Shown: one piece after another, positions 32,973-42,737 of the stretch
How the letters are laid out: each line of letters starts with the position of its first letter
Numbering within the stretch: the stretch's first letter is position 1
Assembly (NCBI GenBank): GCA_039707655.1
Contig: CM077671.1
Span: 367,004,720-367,068,719 of the forward strand
Direction: 5' to 3'
DNA: 64,000 nucleotides
From: Elymus sibiricus
Lineage: Eukaryota > Streptophyta > Magnoliopsida > Poales > Poaceae
Notes under the pieces: generated by a model
Told to the model about the DNA's origin: nothing
Seen by the model: the letters and a program-made list of their open reading frames with translations, nothing else
Database searches by the model: none
Program-made: the position numbers and the translations under genes

Positions 32973-33261
32973 GGGCCTCTTTGATTCGCAGGATTCTCAA
33001 AACGAAGGAATAGAAAAAATGCAGGGACAGAATGACCCTATAGGATTTGAAAGAATGTTTGATAACACCGGAAAAATAAAGAAATTCTACAAAAAGGTTT
33101 GAGTGGCTGGAAATTTTCCTTCAAAATGTAGTACAAATGGATCCTATGAAAAATTTCCTAAGGATGCCAATCCTACGAATCAAACGTCCATCAAAGAAAA
33201 AATTCCTACGGGTCCAAATCCTCCAAAATTCCTATGCAATTCCTTTGAATCAAAGGAGCCC
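32973..33261. mobile_element. Tourist-type MITE
   Basis: The inverted ends GGGCCTCTTTGATTC and GAATCAAAGGAGCCC lie 289 bp apart. The flanks TTA (left) and TAA (right) fit a TWA target of PIF/Harbinger MITEs, though they are not identical. GGATT/AATCC words pair across the interior. No coding sequence is present. Confidence 0.85.
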
Positions 33262-33569
33262 TAAAAGCATCTACGACCGCACGTAGCTAATCAAGTCCCC
33301 GCCTGAAAGAAATCAAGTCCCCTATACGTGCGCGGACGTGCAAAAATGGTCGCGTCCACACCCATGTACCTCAAATCCAGCCCCCAAATCCATGCAATCC
33401 ATGCAGCATGAACGATAGTACGTAAATGATCATACCAAACTAAGCAGCAAAGCGAACATAGATTAACGAAACTGCATACTAGCATAGATAAACATGGCAG
33501 TTCACTGGAACAAAATATACAGTTCCTCGCCGGACAAACACAGTTCTACGAAAATTAACTTAATATAAC

Positions 33570-34070
33570 TTAATTAAACAGAGAAGGGCGGAGGAAATTC
33601 ATCATTTCCTTATCAACCCTTCCCCTTGCGGGCGGCGGTGTGGTTGTACCCCTCCGTGTAGGCGTCGACGGTCGGAGAGGCATCGTCGTCGAAGCTGGAT
33701 CATCGGAGGGATGGGTGAGGACAGAGTCGTCGGAGGAGGAGGAGATGATACTGATTATCCTCTGCACCACGAGCTTCTGGGCCTTGGCCAACCGTGTGGC
33801 CTTCTCCTTAGCCGCCGCCTCCACCGCAACCTCGCACTCCGACTGCTCGATATCGAGCCAGAGCACTTTCGCGTTTTTGCAGCGGAGCCGATACACACCA
33901 GTCTTTGCCGTCATGAGGGAGCGTCGGAGAATCGCCATGAGGAGCTGGTCCTCCGGATCCACCAGCGGTCGGCCAACACCTCCCTCTCCCTCGCCCCCTG
34001 CCACTAGCATTGTGTGCCCCGTGCCTCGGGTTCGGGGGTCCTCTCTGCACTGGCGCCGGTGCGGGCACAA
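33570..34070 (-). CDS. Hypothetical ORF in GC-rich sequence
   Basis: An open frame of 166 codons with an alanine/lysine-rich helical middle (E-V-A-V-E-A-A-A-K-E-K-A-T-R-L-A-K), then a serine/aspartate run and a proline-rich tail. I do not recognise it. It starts beside AGCATCTACGACCG (33266), which resembles the end of the MITE at 20848, so it may lie in a larger decayed DNA transposon. No intron, TATA box or poly(A) context decides the question. Confidence 0.25.
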   Translation of the reverse strand: MCPHRRQCREDPRTRGTGHTMLVAGGEGEGGVGRPLVDPEDQLLMAILRRSLMTAKTGVYRLRCKNAKVLWLDIEQSECEVAVEAAAKEKATRLAKAQKLVVQRIISIISSSSDDSVLTHPSDDPASTTMPLRPSTPTRRGTTTPPPARGRVDKEMMNFLRPSLFN

Positions 34071-34221
34071 GGGCCTAGCGGTTGTCGGGGCAAGCCATTC
34101 AGAGATGGTATAGAAGGCCGAGAGGGGAGCGGTGAGCGGCGTAACTGGAGGTGCGTGGAGCGCCCGGAGCTGCGTGAAGTACGCGAGGGGACGACTACGT
34201 GGCTCGCACTATGTCGCCGGG

Positions 34222-34269
34222 TATAATGAAATCTTTAAAAAGACTCGTATTTATGAACGGAGGAAGTAC
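34222..34269. mobile_element. Stowaway MITE end fragment
   Basis: AAAAGACTCGTATTTATGAA followed by CGGAGGAAGTA matches the right end of a Stowaway element (compare CGGAGGGAGTA). The rest is missing. Confidence 0.5.
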
Positions 34270-34668
34270 ATCGAAGTCCTCGGGCTTCCGCGACCCACGT
34301 GAGCCGGAGTCAATATGAGGACTACTTCTGCAAACGCACATGCATCCAAACGATCAACGCAATCTGATTTGCGCAGGTCCGACCTTTCTCCAAGCCTGCC
34401 ATGCCGACACCAGCACCAGCCAAGGATCTGCACCGAGAACATCTTCATCAACCGTCTTCACTGAGCAAACCAGCCGAACCAGCACCAGCTGCGCGCTGTG
34501 GCGGACCGAGAAATGGGCTAGGCCCCAGGCAAACTGGGCCAAGGCCCAGGCAGCCTTCATATACTGTAGCAATCGGCTACAGTAAACGCTACAGTACACA
34601 AACGAATTGGGCCGCACGCCCCAGGCCGCCGCCTGGGCTGCCTGGGGCCTAAATCCGCCCATGGCTGC
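34270..34668. other. Intergenic stretch left of the pol-less retroelement
   Basis: It contains GGGCC-rich inverted words (GGGCTAGGCCCC, TGGGGCCT) and TACTGTAGCAATCGGCTACAGTA, but no gene or clear element boundary. It ends in the target duplication GCCCA. Confidence 0.35.
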
Positions 34669-34673
34669 GCCCA

Positions 34674-36189
34674 TGAAAGCACATTTGCTCCCTTGATGGT
34701 TTTGGTAATTAATAACAACATATAAGTCATTGAACTAATGTTTCCACTAAGTATATTTCAGGAAAAGTTCAATGATAGGATTGGCAAAAGGATTGTGGAG
34801 ATTGTGGAAATACCCCAAGATGCAAGGAAATGGATTGGCAAAGCTTCAAGCAAGAGGACTCTACATTTTACTTTGTGAGAAATCACTTTGAGTCCATAGG
34901 AAAGCTAATACTATTAAAAGGGGGTAAGGTATTGTTGGTGAACAAAATGCTCATACGTGCACAAGTGATAGTCACCAAAAACACCCACAAGCTCTTCCAC
35001 AAAAGTCTGTCCAAAGTCAAATATCCAAAATCGGTGCAACCAACACATACACTTGGTGCCACCGATTCCCATACTCAGACAGACATTAGCCAAACCCTAG
35101 CCTTTCGGTGCAACCGATTCTGCTTCGGTACCACCGAGTTTGGGTTGCCAACTTTTTGTTACGCAGTTTCACAATATCGGTACCACCGAGATTGTTGGAT
35201 CGGCGTCACCGAGAATGGGCAATCTGACCGTTGGTCACCTTATCGGTGCAACCGAGTTTCATATATCGATCTCATCGAGATTCAAAAGTTGTCACCTTTT
35301 GGTCACTTCGGTACCACCGAGATTAACACATCGGTGTCACCGAGTTGGTCATTTTGTGTGTAACGGTTGGATTTTTGGGGATGCCTATATATACCCCTTC
35401 ACCACCACCTACTCGAGTGTGAAGCACTCAGAACTATTCCATACTTGCCCCATCCAGTTTTCTGAGAGAGAGCCACCTACTCATGTGTTGAGATCATGCC
35501 ATTCCATTCCAACCATATGAATCTTGATCTCTAGCCTCCCCAAGTTGCTTTCCACCAATCCCATCTCTTCCACCAAGCCAAATCTGTGAGAGAGTGATTG
35601 TGTGTTGAGGAGTCTATCATCTTGAAGCACAAGAGCAAGGAGTTCGTCGTCATTACCGAGCCTATTACCTTTTGGAGGGTGGTGCCTCCTAGATTGGTTA
35701 GGTGTCGCTTGGGAGCCTCCTACTTCGTGTTGTGGAGTTGAACCAAGAAGTTTGTAAGGGCAAGGAGATCGCCTACTTCGTGAAGATCTACCCATAGTGA
35801 GGCTAGTCCTTCGTGGACGGAAGCCGTTATGGAATAGTCAAGGTTGCTACTTCGTGGACCCTTATGGGTGGAGCCCTCCGTGGACTCTCGCGACCGTTAC
35901 CCTCCGTGGGTTGAAGACTCCATAAACGTGGACGTACGATAGCACCACCTATCGGAACCACGGGAAAAATCATCGTGTCTACAATTGCGTTTGATCCTCC
36001 TACCCTTCCTTTCTACTCATGCTTGTTGTTACTTTCCGCTGCTATACTCTTAGACATGCATGTGTAGGGTGTACTTGACTTGCCATGAATGTTAAAATCT
36101 GCCAACACTAAAAATTGGGAAAAGGCTAGATTTTTATTTTCTCAAGTAGTCTAATCACCCCCCTCTCTAGACATACTTTCGGTCCTACA
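34674..36189 (+). repeat. 5' LTR of the pol-less element
   Basis: It contains the paired palindrome array (35031-35343), then TATATATA at 35386-35393 and a leader with repeated TACTTCGTG/CTTCGTGGA words (about 35720-35860). The 177-codon frame at 34830-35363 reads through the palindrome array, recurs in the 3' LTR and is not taken as a gene. Confidence 0.95.
35031..35343 (+). promoter_or_regulatory. Array of ten TCGGTNNNACCGA palindromes in five pairs (5' LTR)
   Basis: Sites start at 35031, 35053, 35105, 35125, 35177, 35200, 35243, 35266, 35308 and 35331. The steps alternate 22, 52, 20, 52, 23, 43, 23, 42, 23, so the sites form five pairs spaced 20-23 bp, repeated every 65-74 bp. The spacers NNN vary (GCA, GCC, ACC, GTC, CTC) while the arms are kept. 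The last site ends 42 bp before the TATA box. The position suggests binding sites for a dimeric DNA-binding protein; the factor is unknown. Confidence 0.8.
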
Positions 36190-36191
36190 AG

Positions 36192-36203
36192 TGGTATCAG
36201 AGC
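36192..36203 (+). other. Primer binding site (initiator Met-tRNA)
   Basis: TGGTATCAGAGC lies two bases after the 5' LTR and matches the copia-type initiator Met-tRNA primer site. Confidence 0.95.
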
Positions 36204-36242
36204 TTTGTTCTCCATTGCATTGGTTTCACAACCTAGGAGAGT

Positions 36243-38429
36243 ATGGCGTCTAGTGAGGGAAATTATCACCGTAGAGGTCCGTACTTTGATGGCACTAATT
36301 TTGCTAGTTGGAAGCACAAAATGAAAATGCATATTCTTGGTCATAACCCAGCCGTTTGGGCTGTTGTTCGTGTTGGCTTGCAAGGTGAATTCTTTGGTGA
36401 TGGAAAGGAACCGGATCGTGAAGCGACCGCGGATGAATTAAAGATGTTGCAATACAACGCTCAAGCATGCGACATTCTCTTCAACTGCCTATGCCCCGAA
36501 GAATTCAACAAAATCAGCCGTCTTGAGAATGCAAAAGAGATTTGGGATACTTTGGTTGATATGCACGAAGGAACCGTGTCCGTGAGAGAATCCAAGTTAG
36601 ATGTTCTTCAAAGTCAGCTTGACAAGTTCAAGATGAAGGATGGTGAAGGAGTCGCAGAGATGTACTCTAGGCTAGCTCTCATCACCAATGAGATTGCCGT
36701 CTTAGGAAGCGAAGAAATGACCGACAAATTCATCATCAAGAAGATACTTAGAGCTTTGGATGAGAGATACGACATCGTGTGCACATTGATCCAAATTATG
36801 CCCAACTACAAAGATCTCAAGCCTACAGAAGTCATTGGAAGGATTGTTGCTCATGAGATGACACTCAAAGACAAAGAAGAGCTTCACAACAAGTCTAGCG
36901 GTGCTTACAAAGCCACAAGTGGTGCTCCTGCAACTTCAAGCGACAACCTTGTCACCAATGAAGAGATAAGCCTCATGGTCAAGAAATTCAAAAAGTTCTA
37001 CAAGAATAGAGGCAAAGAACGAAGCTCCAACTCAAGATATGATGAGAAGCGTTCGTCAAGTCGTGACCGCAATTGCTACAATTGTGGGAAGCCCGAGCAC
37101 TACTCAAATGAGTGCACGGCTCCCTACAAACGAAGAGAAGAGTCACCTCGAAGACGAAGCTCAAGGAATGAATCACCTCAAAGAGAGAGAAGGAGTAGAG
37201 ATGATCGTTATGAACGAAGACCCTCAAGGAGAAGTAGGGATTCGGAGAAGAAGGACAAGTACACCAAGAGCTACACAAGAAGAAAACATCAAGCTCATGT
37301 TGGTGAATGGGTTTCCGGCTCCGACTCCGACAACAACTCCGAGAGAAGCTATCACTCCGACTCCGACTATAGTCAAGATGATGGTGTTGTGGGAATTGCT
37401 CTAGTGACTACCAACTCCTATGATCTATTTGATTCACCAAATGAAGGGAGTGGAAGTTGCTTCATGGATAAAGGCCCCAAGGTATCACACCCCGAGTATC
37501 TTGATTTCAATAGTGATGAAGATGATTTGCTTTGTGATGATGACTTGCTCTTTGATAAAACTAGTGATGTTAGTCAAAATGAACTTGATAATTCTCATGC
37601 TAGTCAAGATAAGTCAATTGATGATGATAAGATGAAAATAGAACAACTAACTAAAGAACTAAACACTCTTAAGTTAGCTCATGAATCTACTCTTGAAGAT
37701 CATAGAGAGCTTGTAAGGACTCATGAGAAGCTACGCTTCGAGAAGCTCAACTTGGAGCAAGAGCATGAGTTTCTTAAAGCTATCAATGACGATCTTCGAA
37801 AGAAGACTTCATCTTATCTAGCCAAACGACTACTCTTGTCTACATTCATGCCACAAGTTAAAACTAAACAAACTAGTAACAAAGGCAAGAAAGGTTCTTC
37901 ATCTAGTAGCAACAATAAAAATGCTAAACCTAATGATGTTGCTTCTAGTAATTCTATTGATTCCACTAATGATGATTCTCTTAGCCAAGTTACACTTGAG
38001 CAAGAAAATGCTTTATTGAAAGGAATTATAGAGAAAGGTATCTACAAGAGTCTTGCCGGGTGTAAGCAATTTGAGGAAATTGTACACAAGCACGGAGGGT
38101 ACCGAAAGAACCATGGTGTTGGCTACTTCAACGCTAATGGAGTTGAATGGGAAGAAGGTCAATACCCCAAGCCCAAGTTTGTTCCTCAAAAGGAGAAGTA
38201 TGAAAATACTCTTCCCAAGGGAACAAACACTCAAGATGACCTTCCACCACAAAACCACAAGCTCAAGGGCAAGAACAAGCTTCAAGAGGACATTGACTCA
38301 TATGAAGATGAATCCCTAGCTTTGGTGGAGTGGGTTCCCAAGGCTACTTCAAGCTCAACTTCTACAAAGGCTACTTCAACACCAAGGATCCCCATCAACT
38401 TGATGTGGGTCCCCAAGAATAAGAACTAG
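36243..38429 (+). CDS. Gag polyprotein (copia type), 728 aa, intact, ends without pol
   Basis: The ATG at 36243 lies 40 bp after the primer site. Residues about 10-200 form the copia Gag core (UBN2-type: Y-F-D-G-T-N-F-A-S-W-K at the start, then E-I-W-D-T-L and L-D-E-R-Y-D). Arg/Ser-rich sequence follows, with a CCHC zinc knuckle at Cys278, Cys281, His286 and Cys291 that would bind RNA. After an Arg/Ser/Asp-rich segment there is a long charged coiled coil (about residues 455-525) and a low-complexity tail. The frame ends in TAG at 38427-38429, about where the protease would begin in a complete relative. Gag would package RNA into particles in the cytoplasm. The frame has no stops in 2.2 kb, so it may still be selected or young. 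Confidence 0.9.
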   Translation: MASSEGNYHRRGPYFDGTNFASWKHKMKMHILGHNPAVWAVVRVGLQGEFFGDGKEPDREATADELKMLQYNAQACDILFNCLCPEEFNKISRLENAKEIWDTLVDMHEGTVSVRESKLDVLQSQLDKFKMKDGEGVAEMYSRLALITNEIAVLGSEEMTDKFIIKKILRALDERYDIVCTLIQIMPNYKDLKPTEVIGRIVAHEMTLKDKEELHNKSSGAYKATSGAPATSSDNLVTNEEISLMVKKFKKFYKNRGKERSSNSRYDEKRSSSRDRNCYNCGKPEHYSNECTAPYKRREESPRRRSSRNESPQRERRSRDDRYERRPSRRSRDSEKKDKYTKSYTRRKHQAHVGEWVSGSDSDNNSERSYHSDSDYSQDDGVVGIALVTTNSYDLFDSPNEGSGSCFMDKGPKVSHPEYLDFNSDEDDLLCDDDLLFDKTSDVSQNELDNSHASQDKSIDDDKMKIEQLTKELNTLKLAHESTLEDHRELVRTHEKLRFEKLNLEQEHEFLKAINDDLRKKTSSYLAKRLLLSTFMPQVKTKQTSNKGKKGSSSSSNNKNAKPNDVASSNSIDSTNDDSLSQVTLEQENALLKGIIEKGIYKSLAGCKQFEEIVHKHGGYRKNHGVGYFNANGVEWEEGQYPKPKFVPQKEKYENTLPKGTNTQDDLPPQNHKLKGKNKLQEDIDSYEDESLALVEWVPKATSSSTSTKATSTPRIPINLMWVPKNKN

Positions 38430-39300
38430 AGAGTTCTTGAGGGGTGACTCCGCCAATGAAATTCACTCACATTCATTATTGGCAAGAACTATTTGCAATC
38501 AACATCAACTCTATGCGATAGTTCAAGGAGTCACACATTCCCTCAAAGGTAAGCAAGGGACAAGGTAATCAACAAATCAATGGACATCATTACACATGCT
38601 TTGCACTCCATGTCCATAGATATCCTTGTATTTGTCTCTTGTGTGTTGGGACTAACCCATGTAGGTGAGAAGAGTAAGGAAACAACATGGATGCTCCCAA
38701 CTCTTGGTGATCTTCATCAACCTTGAGCATCCACCACTACCTCACCAACATGAAGTCTTCATCAACAAAACCCAAGGTTAGTTTATCCCTCCTATAGGGG
38801 GATGTCACATCAAGCGGGAGCTTTACTCTAAGACTTGAGTTAAAGCATCTCTTAGAATGTGACAACATTAAATGCTTTATGTAAAAGTGGTAACCCCACT
38901 TGTGCTTAAACGATGAGTATGACCTATGATCAAGTATTCTTACTTGGCTCCTAAGTCAATATACTCATATATAGATGACTTCGTCATTGCCAAAGTGCTT
39001 GTTTGATGCTAGTATGTATGTGCATGATTGTCATGATTTCATTTGACATCTTATTGTGTGAGCATGTTGGTCTGCATTTATTTACCCATTCGAGGACATC
39101 CAATTGTTGCTATTTGGCTTTTAATTTATCTTTCGCCAATTGGATGGACAAGAATGCCTAGGACCACTGTCTAGCTATCTATGCTTTCTCACCTCATATT
39201 CCATTCATGTTGCATCACAAAATTTGAACAAGTACTTTTCGATCCCTTTGTGTGTGGAGCACTCGGAGTTCCGTATCGACAAAGGACTGACCATTAAAAC
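38430..39300 (+). other. Non-coding spacer where pol would be expected
   Basis: I find no protease, integrase, RT or RNase H motif in any frame. The sequence is AT-rich and unique in the window. It leads into the first internal palindrome array. Confidence 0.7.
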
Positions 39301-39314
39301 CTCCCAAGTGCATC

Positions 39315-39478
39315 TCGGTGGAACCAACCCAAATTCTCGGTCTCACCGAATGCCTAGGGTTGATCTGGTTTTCAATCTTGGTACTACCGATTCCATATTC
39401 TCGGTTACACCGAGTTTCCCTGTCGACTGACAGTTGAGGAACTAGGTGACACCGAAAATTTAGAATCGGTGTCACCGA
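39315..39478 (+). promoter_or_regulatory. Internal array 1: six palindromes in three pairs, upstream of an internal TATA box
   Basis: Sites start at 39315, 39337, 39378, 39401, 39443 and 39466; the spacing within pairs is 22, 23 and 23 bp. The arms follow TCGGTNNNACCGA with one to three changes in some sites (the best are 39337, 39401 and 39466). The array ends 9 bp before ATATATAT at 39488. Confidence 0.75.
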
Positions 39479-39487
39479 CAGCAAAGG

Positions 39488-40116
39488 ATATATATGTTGT
39501 GGACCCGACGCTTTGAAAATCAATCCTCAAACCGTCGCGCCCCAAAACCCTACACTGCCGATTCGTGACCCCTGGTCGTCGCCTTTGCTTCCCCGTGCGT
39601 CTCCGCCGCTGGGATCCTCGCCGTCGACGGGCATCTTCGCCGCCGTCTTCGCCGTAGCAGATCCGTCGCCAAGTTATGGTACGAATTCGATTCTCCTTGC
39701 GCTCCCCATCTGATTCTCGCGCATTGGAGTAGATTTTATCGATAAGACAAATTGCAAACCTCCCTATCCTCTAAAAGTTCCTGTAGATTAGCGAACGATT
39801 GATTTTTTAGGTTTTGTCGTCCGCCACATGAATCTCGGTAGAACCGATGCAAAAGAATCGGTAGCACCGATTCTGTTTTCTGGCCAGCTAAGAACACCTC
39901 GGTGGAACCGAGTACTAATTCTCGGTGTGACCGAGAATAGTGCCAAGTTTCTGGAAAGCAGGTTGTTTGTCTCGGTGGGTCCAAAAATTTTATCTCGGCT
40001 GTACCGACATACATTTGGCAGAATGCAAAATTTGAGAAATCTTAGTTCAAACCTTCAAAAAGAGCTGCATTTTGTGATGACTCGTCCTCTTCTACTCCTC
40101 TATATTCTATTTACAG
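39488..40116 (+). promoter_or_regulatory. Internal promoter, GC-rich leader exon and intron before the accessory ORF
   Basis: ATATATAT at 39488-39495 is followed by a GC-rich leader (about 39530-39678, rich in CGCCG and TCGCC) that looks like a plant 5' UTR. A donor ATG|GTACGA at 39679 and a good acceptor TTCTATTTACAG at 40105-40116 define a 438-bp intron. The accessory ORF starts 7 bp after the acceptor. Splicing and transcription are inferred from sequence only. Confidence 0.5.
39835..40007 (+). promoter_or_regulatory. Internal array 2: six palindromes in three pairs, inside the predicted intron
   Basis: Sites start at 39835, 39858, 39899, 39922, 39972 and 39995, with spacing within pairs of exactly 23 bp in all three. 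Site 39922 extends to a perfect palindrome with 9-bp arms (39918-39938). The site at 39972 is degenerate. Confidence 0.75.
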
Positions 40117-40123
40117 GGTCAGT

Positions 40124-42247
40124 ATGTCAAGTGCTGAGGACAGTGAGAATAACTTCCAAGAGCAGAATATTGTCATGAGTTCAGGCACTAGTCCTGAGTC
40201 TAGTTCCTCTTCAGATCTGGGCACCCCCAATTCTCATGGGTTGCCCAAGGCTGCTACTAGGGCCAAGAAGAATCTGAATTCAGATGAGGAGGATTCAGAT
40301 TTTGTGCCAGAGGAAATTCTTTCCAAGAAGCAAGAGAAAGCTGCTAAGAAGTCTGCTAATGAAGCCACCTCTTCAAGGAGGACTGTCAGCAAGGTATATG
40401 CTAGCTCTGAGGCTATGAGAGCACCTGAGAGTGCTAGGGCTTCCATGACAATTGAGCCCCCAAGGAAGTCATTGCCTAAGAAGGCAGGAGAGAAGAAGCA
40501 TGCCAGAAAGAGGATTGTCTATGTCACTGGCAGGCAAACTTCCATGTATGAGGACCCTGAGGAGGCTGCTGGTGCTGCTGCTGAGGAGGAGGAAGAGCAG
40601 GTTGTCAAGGCCCCTCCCAAGAAGAAGCAAAAGAAGCTTATGGCAGATGCTATGCCAAAGACTGGCACATCCAAGAGCACCAAGTCTGCCCCCAAGAAGG
40701 CTGCTGCTGAAAAGCCCAAGAGGACATCCAGACAGATTCCAGCTTCTGAGAAGAACAAGGGAACTACCTCCAGAGTTGAGGATGAGGATGCCATGTCTGC
40801 CTTGATGAAGCTTAGACCACACCTTCCTGAACATAATGCCAGCCATCCACTTGCTGAAGATATGAAGAAGAGGAAGGATTCTGGTTTGAGGGCATGGAGA
40901 GCTGTTGATCCATATGCCCAAAGGAGAAAGACAACTGTGGACTACAGATTCTACACCAAGGAGCAACAGGATTTCTATGAGACTGTGCTGCTTGACAAGA
41001 GTCCAGCTGTGAGTGACATGAGATATGTTGACTGGAAGTACATCAAGGAGAATGAAGATTACTTTCCAAGTGTTCAAGACAACTTTCACTGCATTGGCTT
41101 GGATGAGTTTGTTGGCAAAGAGTTTACAGCATGGAATGATGAGATGATCATGCAATTCTACTCCACTGCTCATTTCTATGGAGATGGTAGGATTGTATGG
41201 ATGACTGAAGGAGCTAGATACGAGTCCACTGTTGATGATTGGGCTGCCATCTTAGGAGTCCCAGAGGTGCAGGATGGTGACTTGGATGTCTACTCTGAAT
41301 CCAAGGAGAGCCATGATGCTATGAAGGACATGTACAATGCTATCCCTGCTGCTAACTTGAAATCTCACAAGTTAGGTTCTATCTACTTCCTCCAGGCTGG
41401 CCTCCGCACCATGAACACCATATTGAGGCATACCTTGATGCCCAAGTCAGGAGATGAGAAGATGATCCGAGGCTACTCCATCAACATGCTGATCCATCTT
41501 GACAGACACACCAGGATTAGAGTTATGGATTTGATTGTAGAGACAGTGAAGAGGGTTGCTGCTGATCAGAAGCGCTCATGCTGCTATGCACCCTATATCC
41601 AGATGCTCATCAACTCCAAGCTGGAGAAGCACATCTTTGCTCTGGACAGACCCCACTTGCCCCTACAGCTAGATTTAGAGGACAACATTGTGGTGATGGA
41701 CCCAGAACATCCCACATCAGCTGCAGCTCAAGCACAGGCAGAGGCAGAGGCAGCTAGAGCCACTAGTGCTCAGGTCCCTAGATCCAGGAATGAGCAATTG
41801 GATCTGTTGATCTCATCAGTTCAGGGCATGCAGAAGGACATTAAGGACATTCTGAACAATCAAAACAGTCTTGTCATGATCTTCGAGAACAGGATCAAGA
41901 CCCTTAATGACAAGGTGGATGGGCTGACCAAGATAGTCAATGAGCTTAAGAAGGAAGTTGACTCTAGGCCTCTTCCCCACTCTTCAGATGATGATGATGA
42001 TGATGAGGATGACTCTCCTCTCAGGCCAGGCACACACTTCACCACTCAGGCCAGATCAGCCACCGTGCCAGCTCCAGATTTGAGGCCCACTTCATCAGCT
42101 CCTGCTACTGTCACCTCAGCTCCATCAGCTCTAGTTCCTCCAGTTGCCACTCCAACTCCATCCACGATATCAGCTGAGATCTTCGCTGACGCAGTTCTCT
42201 CGACTCCTTCATCAACAACCGGAGGAGATCAGCCCAAGAACGCTTAG
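40124..42247 (+). CDS. Accessory protein of the pol-less element, 707 aa, function unknown
   Basis: The frame is open for 2.1 kb from ATG 40124 to TAG 42245-42247. Residues 1-215 are low-complexity, Ser/Glu- then Lys-rich, with an NLS-like P-P-K-K-K-Q-K-K at about 164-171. Residues about 235-420 form a globular region with W-K-Y-I, F-V-G-K-E-F, I-M-Q-F-Y and W-A-A-I-L-G-V-P blocks, which resembles the plant-transposon-protein or mobile-domain type found in accessory ORFs of plant elements. Residues about 555-615 are a coiled coil, followed by an Asp run and a Pro/Ser/Thr-rich tail. I see no signal peptide or membrane segment. A nuclear, oligomeric protein is plausible. It could be the factor that recognises the paired palindromes, but that is conjecture. 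Confidence 0.75.
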   Translation: MSSAEDSENNFQEQNIVMSSGTSPESSSSSDLGTPNSHGLPKAATRAKKNLNSDEEDSDFVPEEILSKKQEKAAKKSANEATSSRRTVSKVYASSEAMRAPESARASMTIEPPRKSLPKKAGEKKHARKRIVYVTGRQTSMYEDPEEAAGAAAEEEEEQVVKAPPKKKQKKLMADAMPKTGTSKSTKSAPKKAAAEKPKRTSRQIPASEKNKGTTSRVEDEDAMSALMKLRPHLPEHNASHPLAEDMKKRKDSGLRAWRAVDPYAQRRKTTVDYRFYTKEQQDFYETVLLDKSPAVSDMRYVDWKYIKENEDYFPSVQDNFHCIGLDEFVGKEFTAWNDEMIMQFYSTAHFYGDGRIVWMTEGARYESTVDDWAAILGVPEVQDGDLDVYSESKESHDAMKDMYNAIPAANLKSHKLGSIYFLQAGLRTMNTILRHTLMPKSGDEKMIRGYSINMLIHLDRHTRIRVMDLIVETVKRVAADQKRSCCYAPYIQMLINSKLEKHIFALDRPHLPLQLDLEDNIVVMDPEHPTSAAAQAQAEAEAARATSAQVPRSRNEQLDLLISSVQGMQKDIKDILNNQNSLVMIFENRIKTLNDKVDGLTKIVNELKKEVDSRPLPHSSDDDDDDEDDSPLRPGTHFTTQARSATVPAPDLRPTSSAPATVTSAPSALVPPVATPTPSTISAEIFADAVLSTPSSTTGGDQPKNA

Positions 42248-42737
42248 CTATATTTCTTTGAACTTTTTGGTAACTTGTTGCCAAAGGGGGAGAAGTGTAT
42301 ATAGATCTTTAGGCTTCGAGTGAGAGAGCGTTTGGTTTTTATCGCTTTTCCAAAAACATTTGGTCTTTTGGTCTTTTGGTTGCTTGTGTTAAACGTTTGT
42401 TGGTGTTTTGATCATACGCTTAATGTGTGTTGCTACTATTTCCTATCATTATGCTGCTTATGAGATGATCATTCACCTTTGCTTGATTGTGTTGTGCTAT
42501 GATGTTCATTCTAATTACTCTCGCACACCACCAAGATGTATGTGACATGGAAGAAGTGCCCCATGTACCTAATCGATTGTGCATTTGCATTCAAACGCAA
42601 ATTTAAAATAATGCACAAATTTAGGGGGAGCTCTTGCTTATCACATACTTCTCAAAGCGGCGATTATATTCTTTGATTATATCATATGTCGAAGCTTTGA
42701 TCTATATGTTGTCATCAATTACCAAAAAGGGGGAGAT
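42248..42737 (+). other. 3' untranslated region and polypurine tract of the pol-less element
   Basis: GCCAAAGGGGGAGAAG at 42280-42295, TTAGGGGGAGCTC at about 42622 and AAAAAGGGGGAGAT at 42724-42737 are three purine tracts; only the last abuts the 3' LTR and is the functional one. Multiple GGGGGAG tracts occur in SIRE/Maximus-type elements. Confidence 0.7.

Noticed and set aside
34830..35363. A 177-codon open frame in the 5' LTR of the pol-less element (and its twin at 42894-43427)
   Set aside because: It lies in U3, runs through the palindrome array, has no domain, and its composition follows the repeated TCGGT/ACCGA words.
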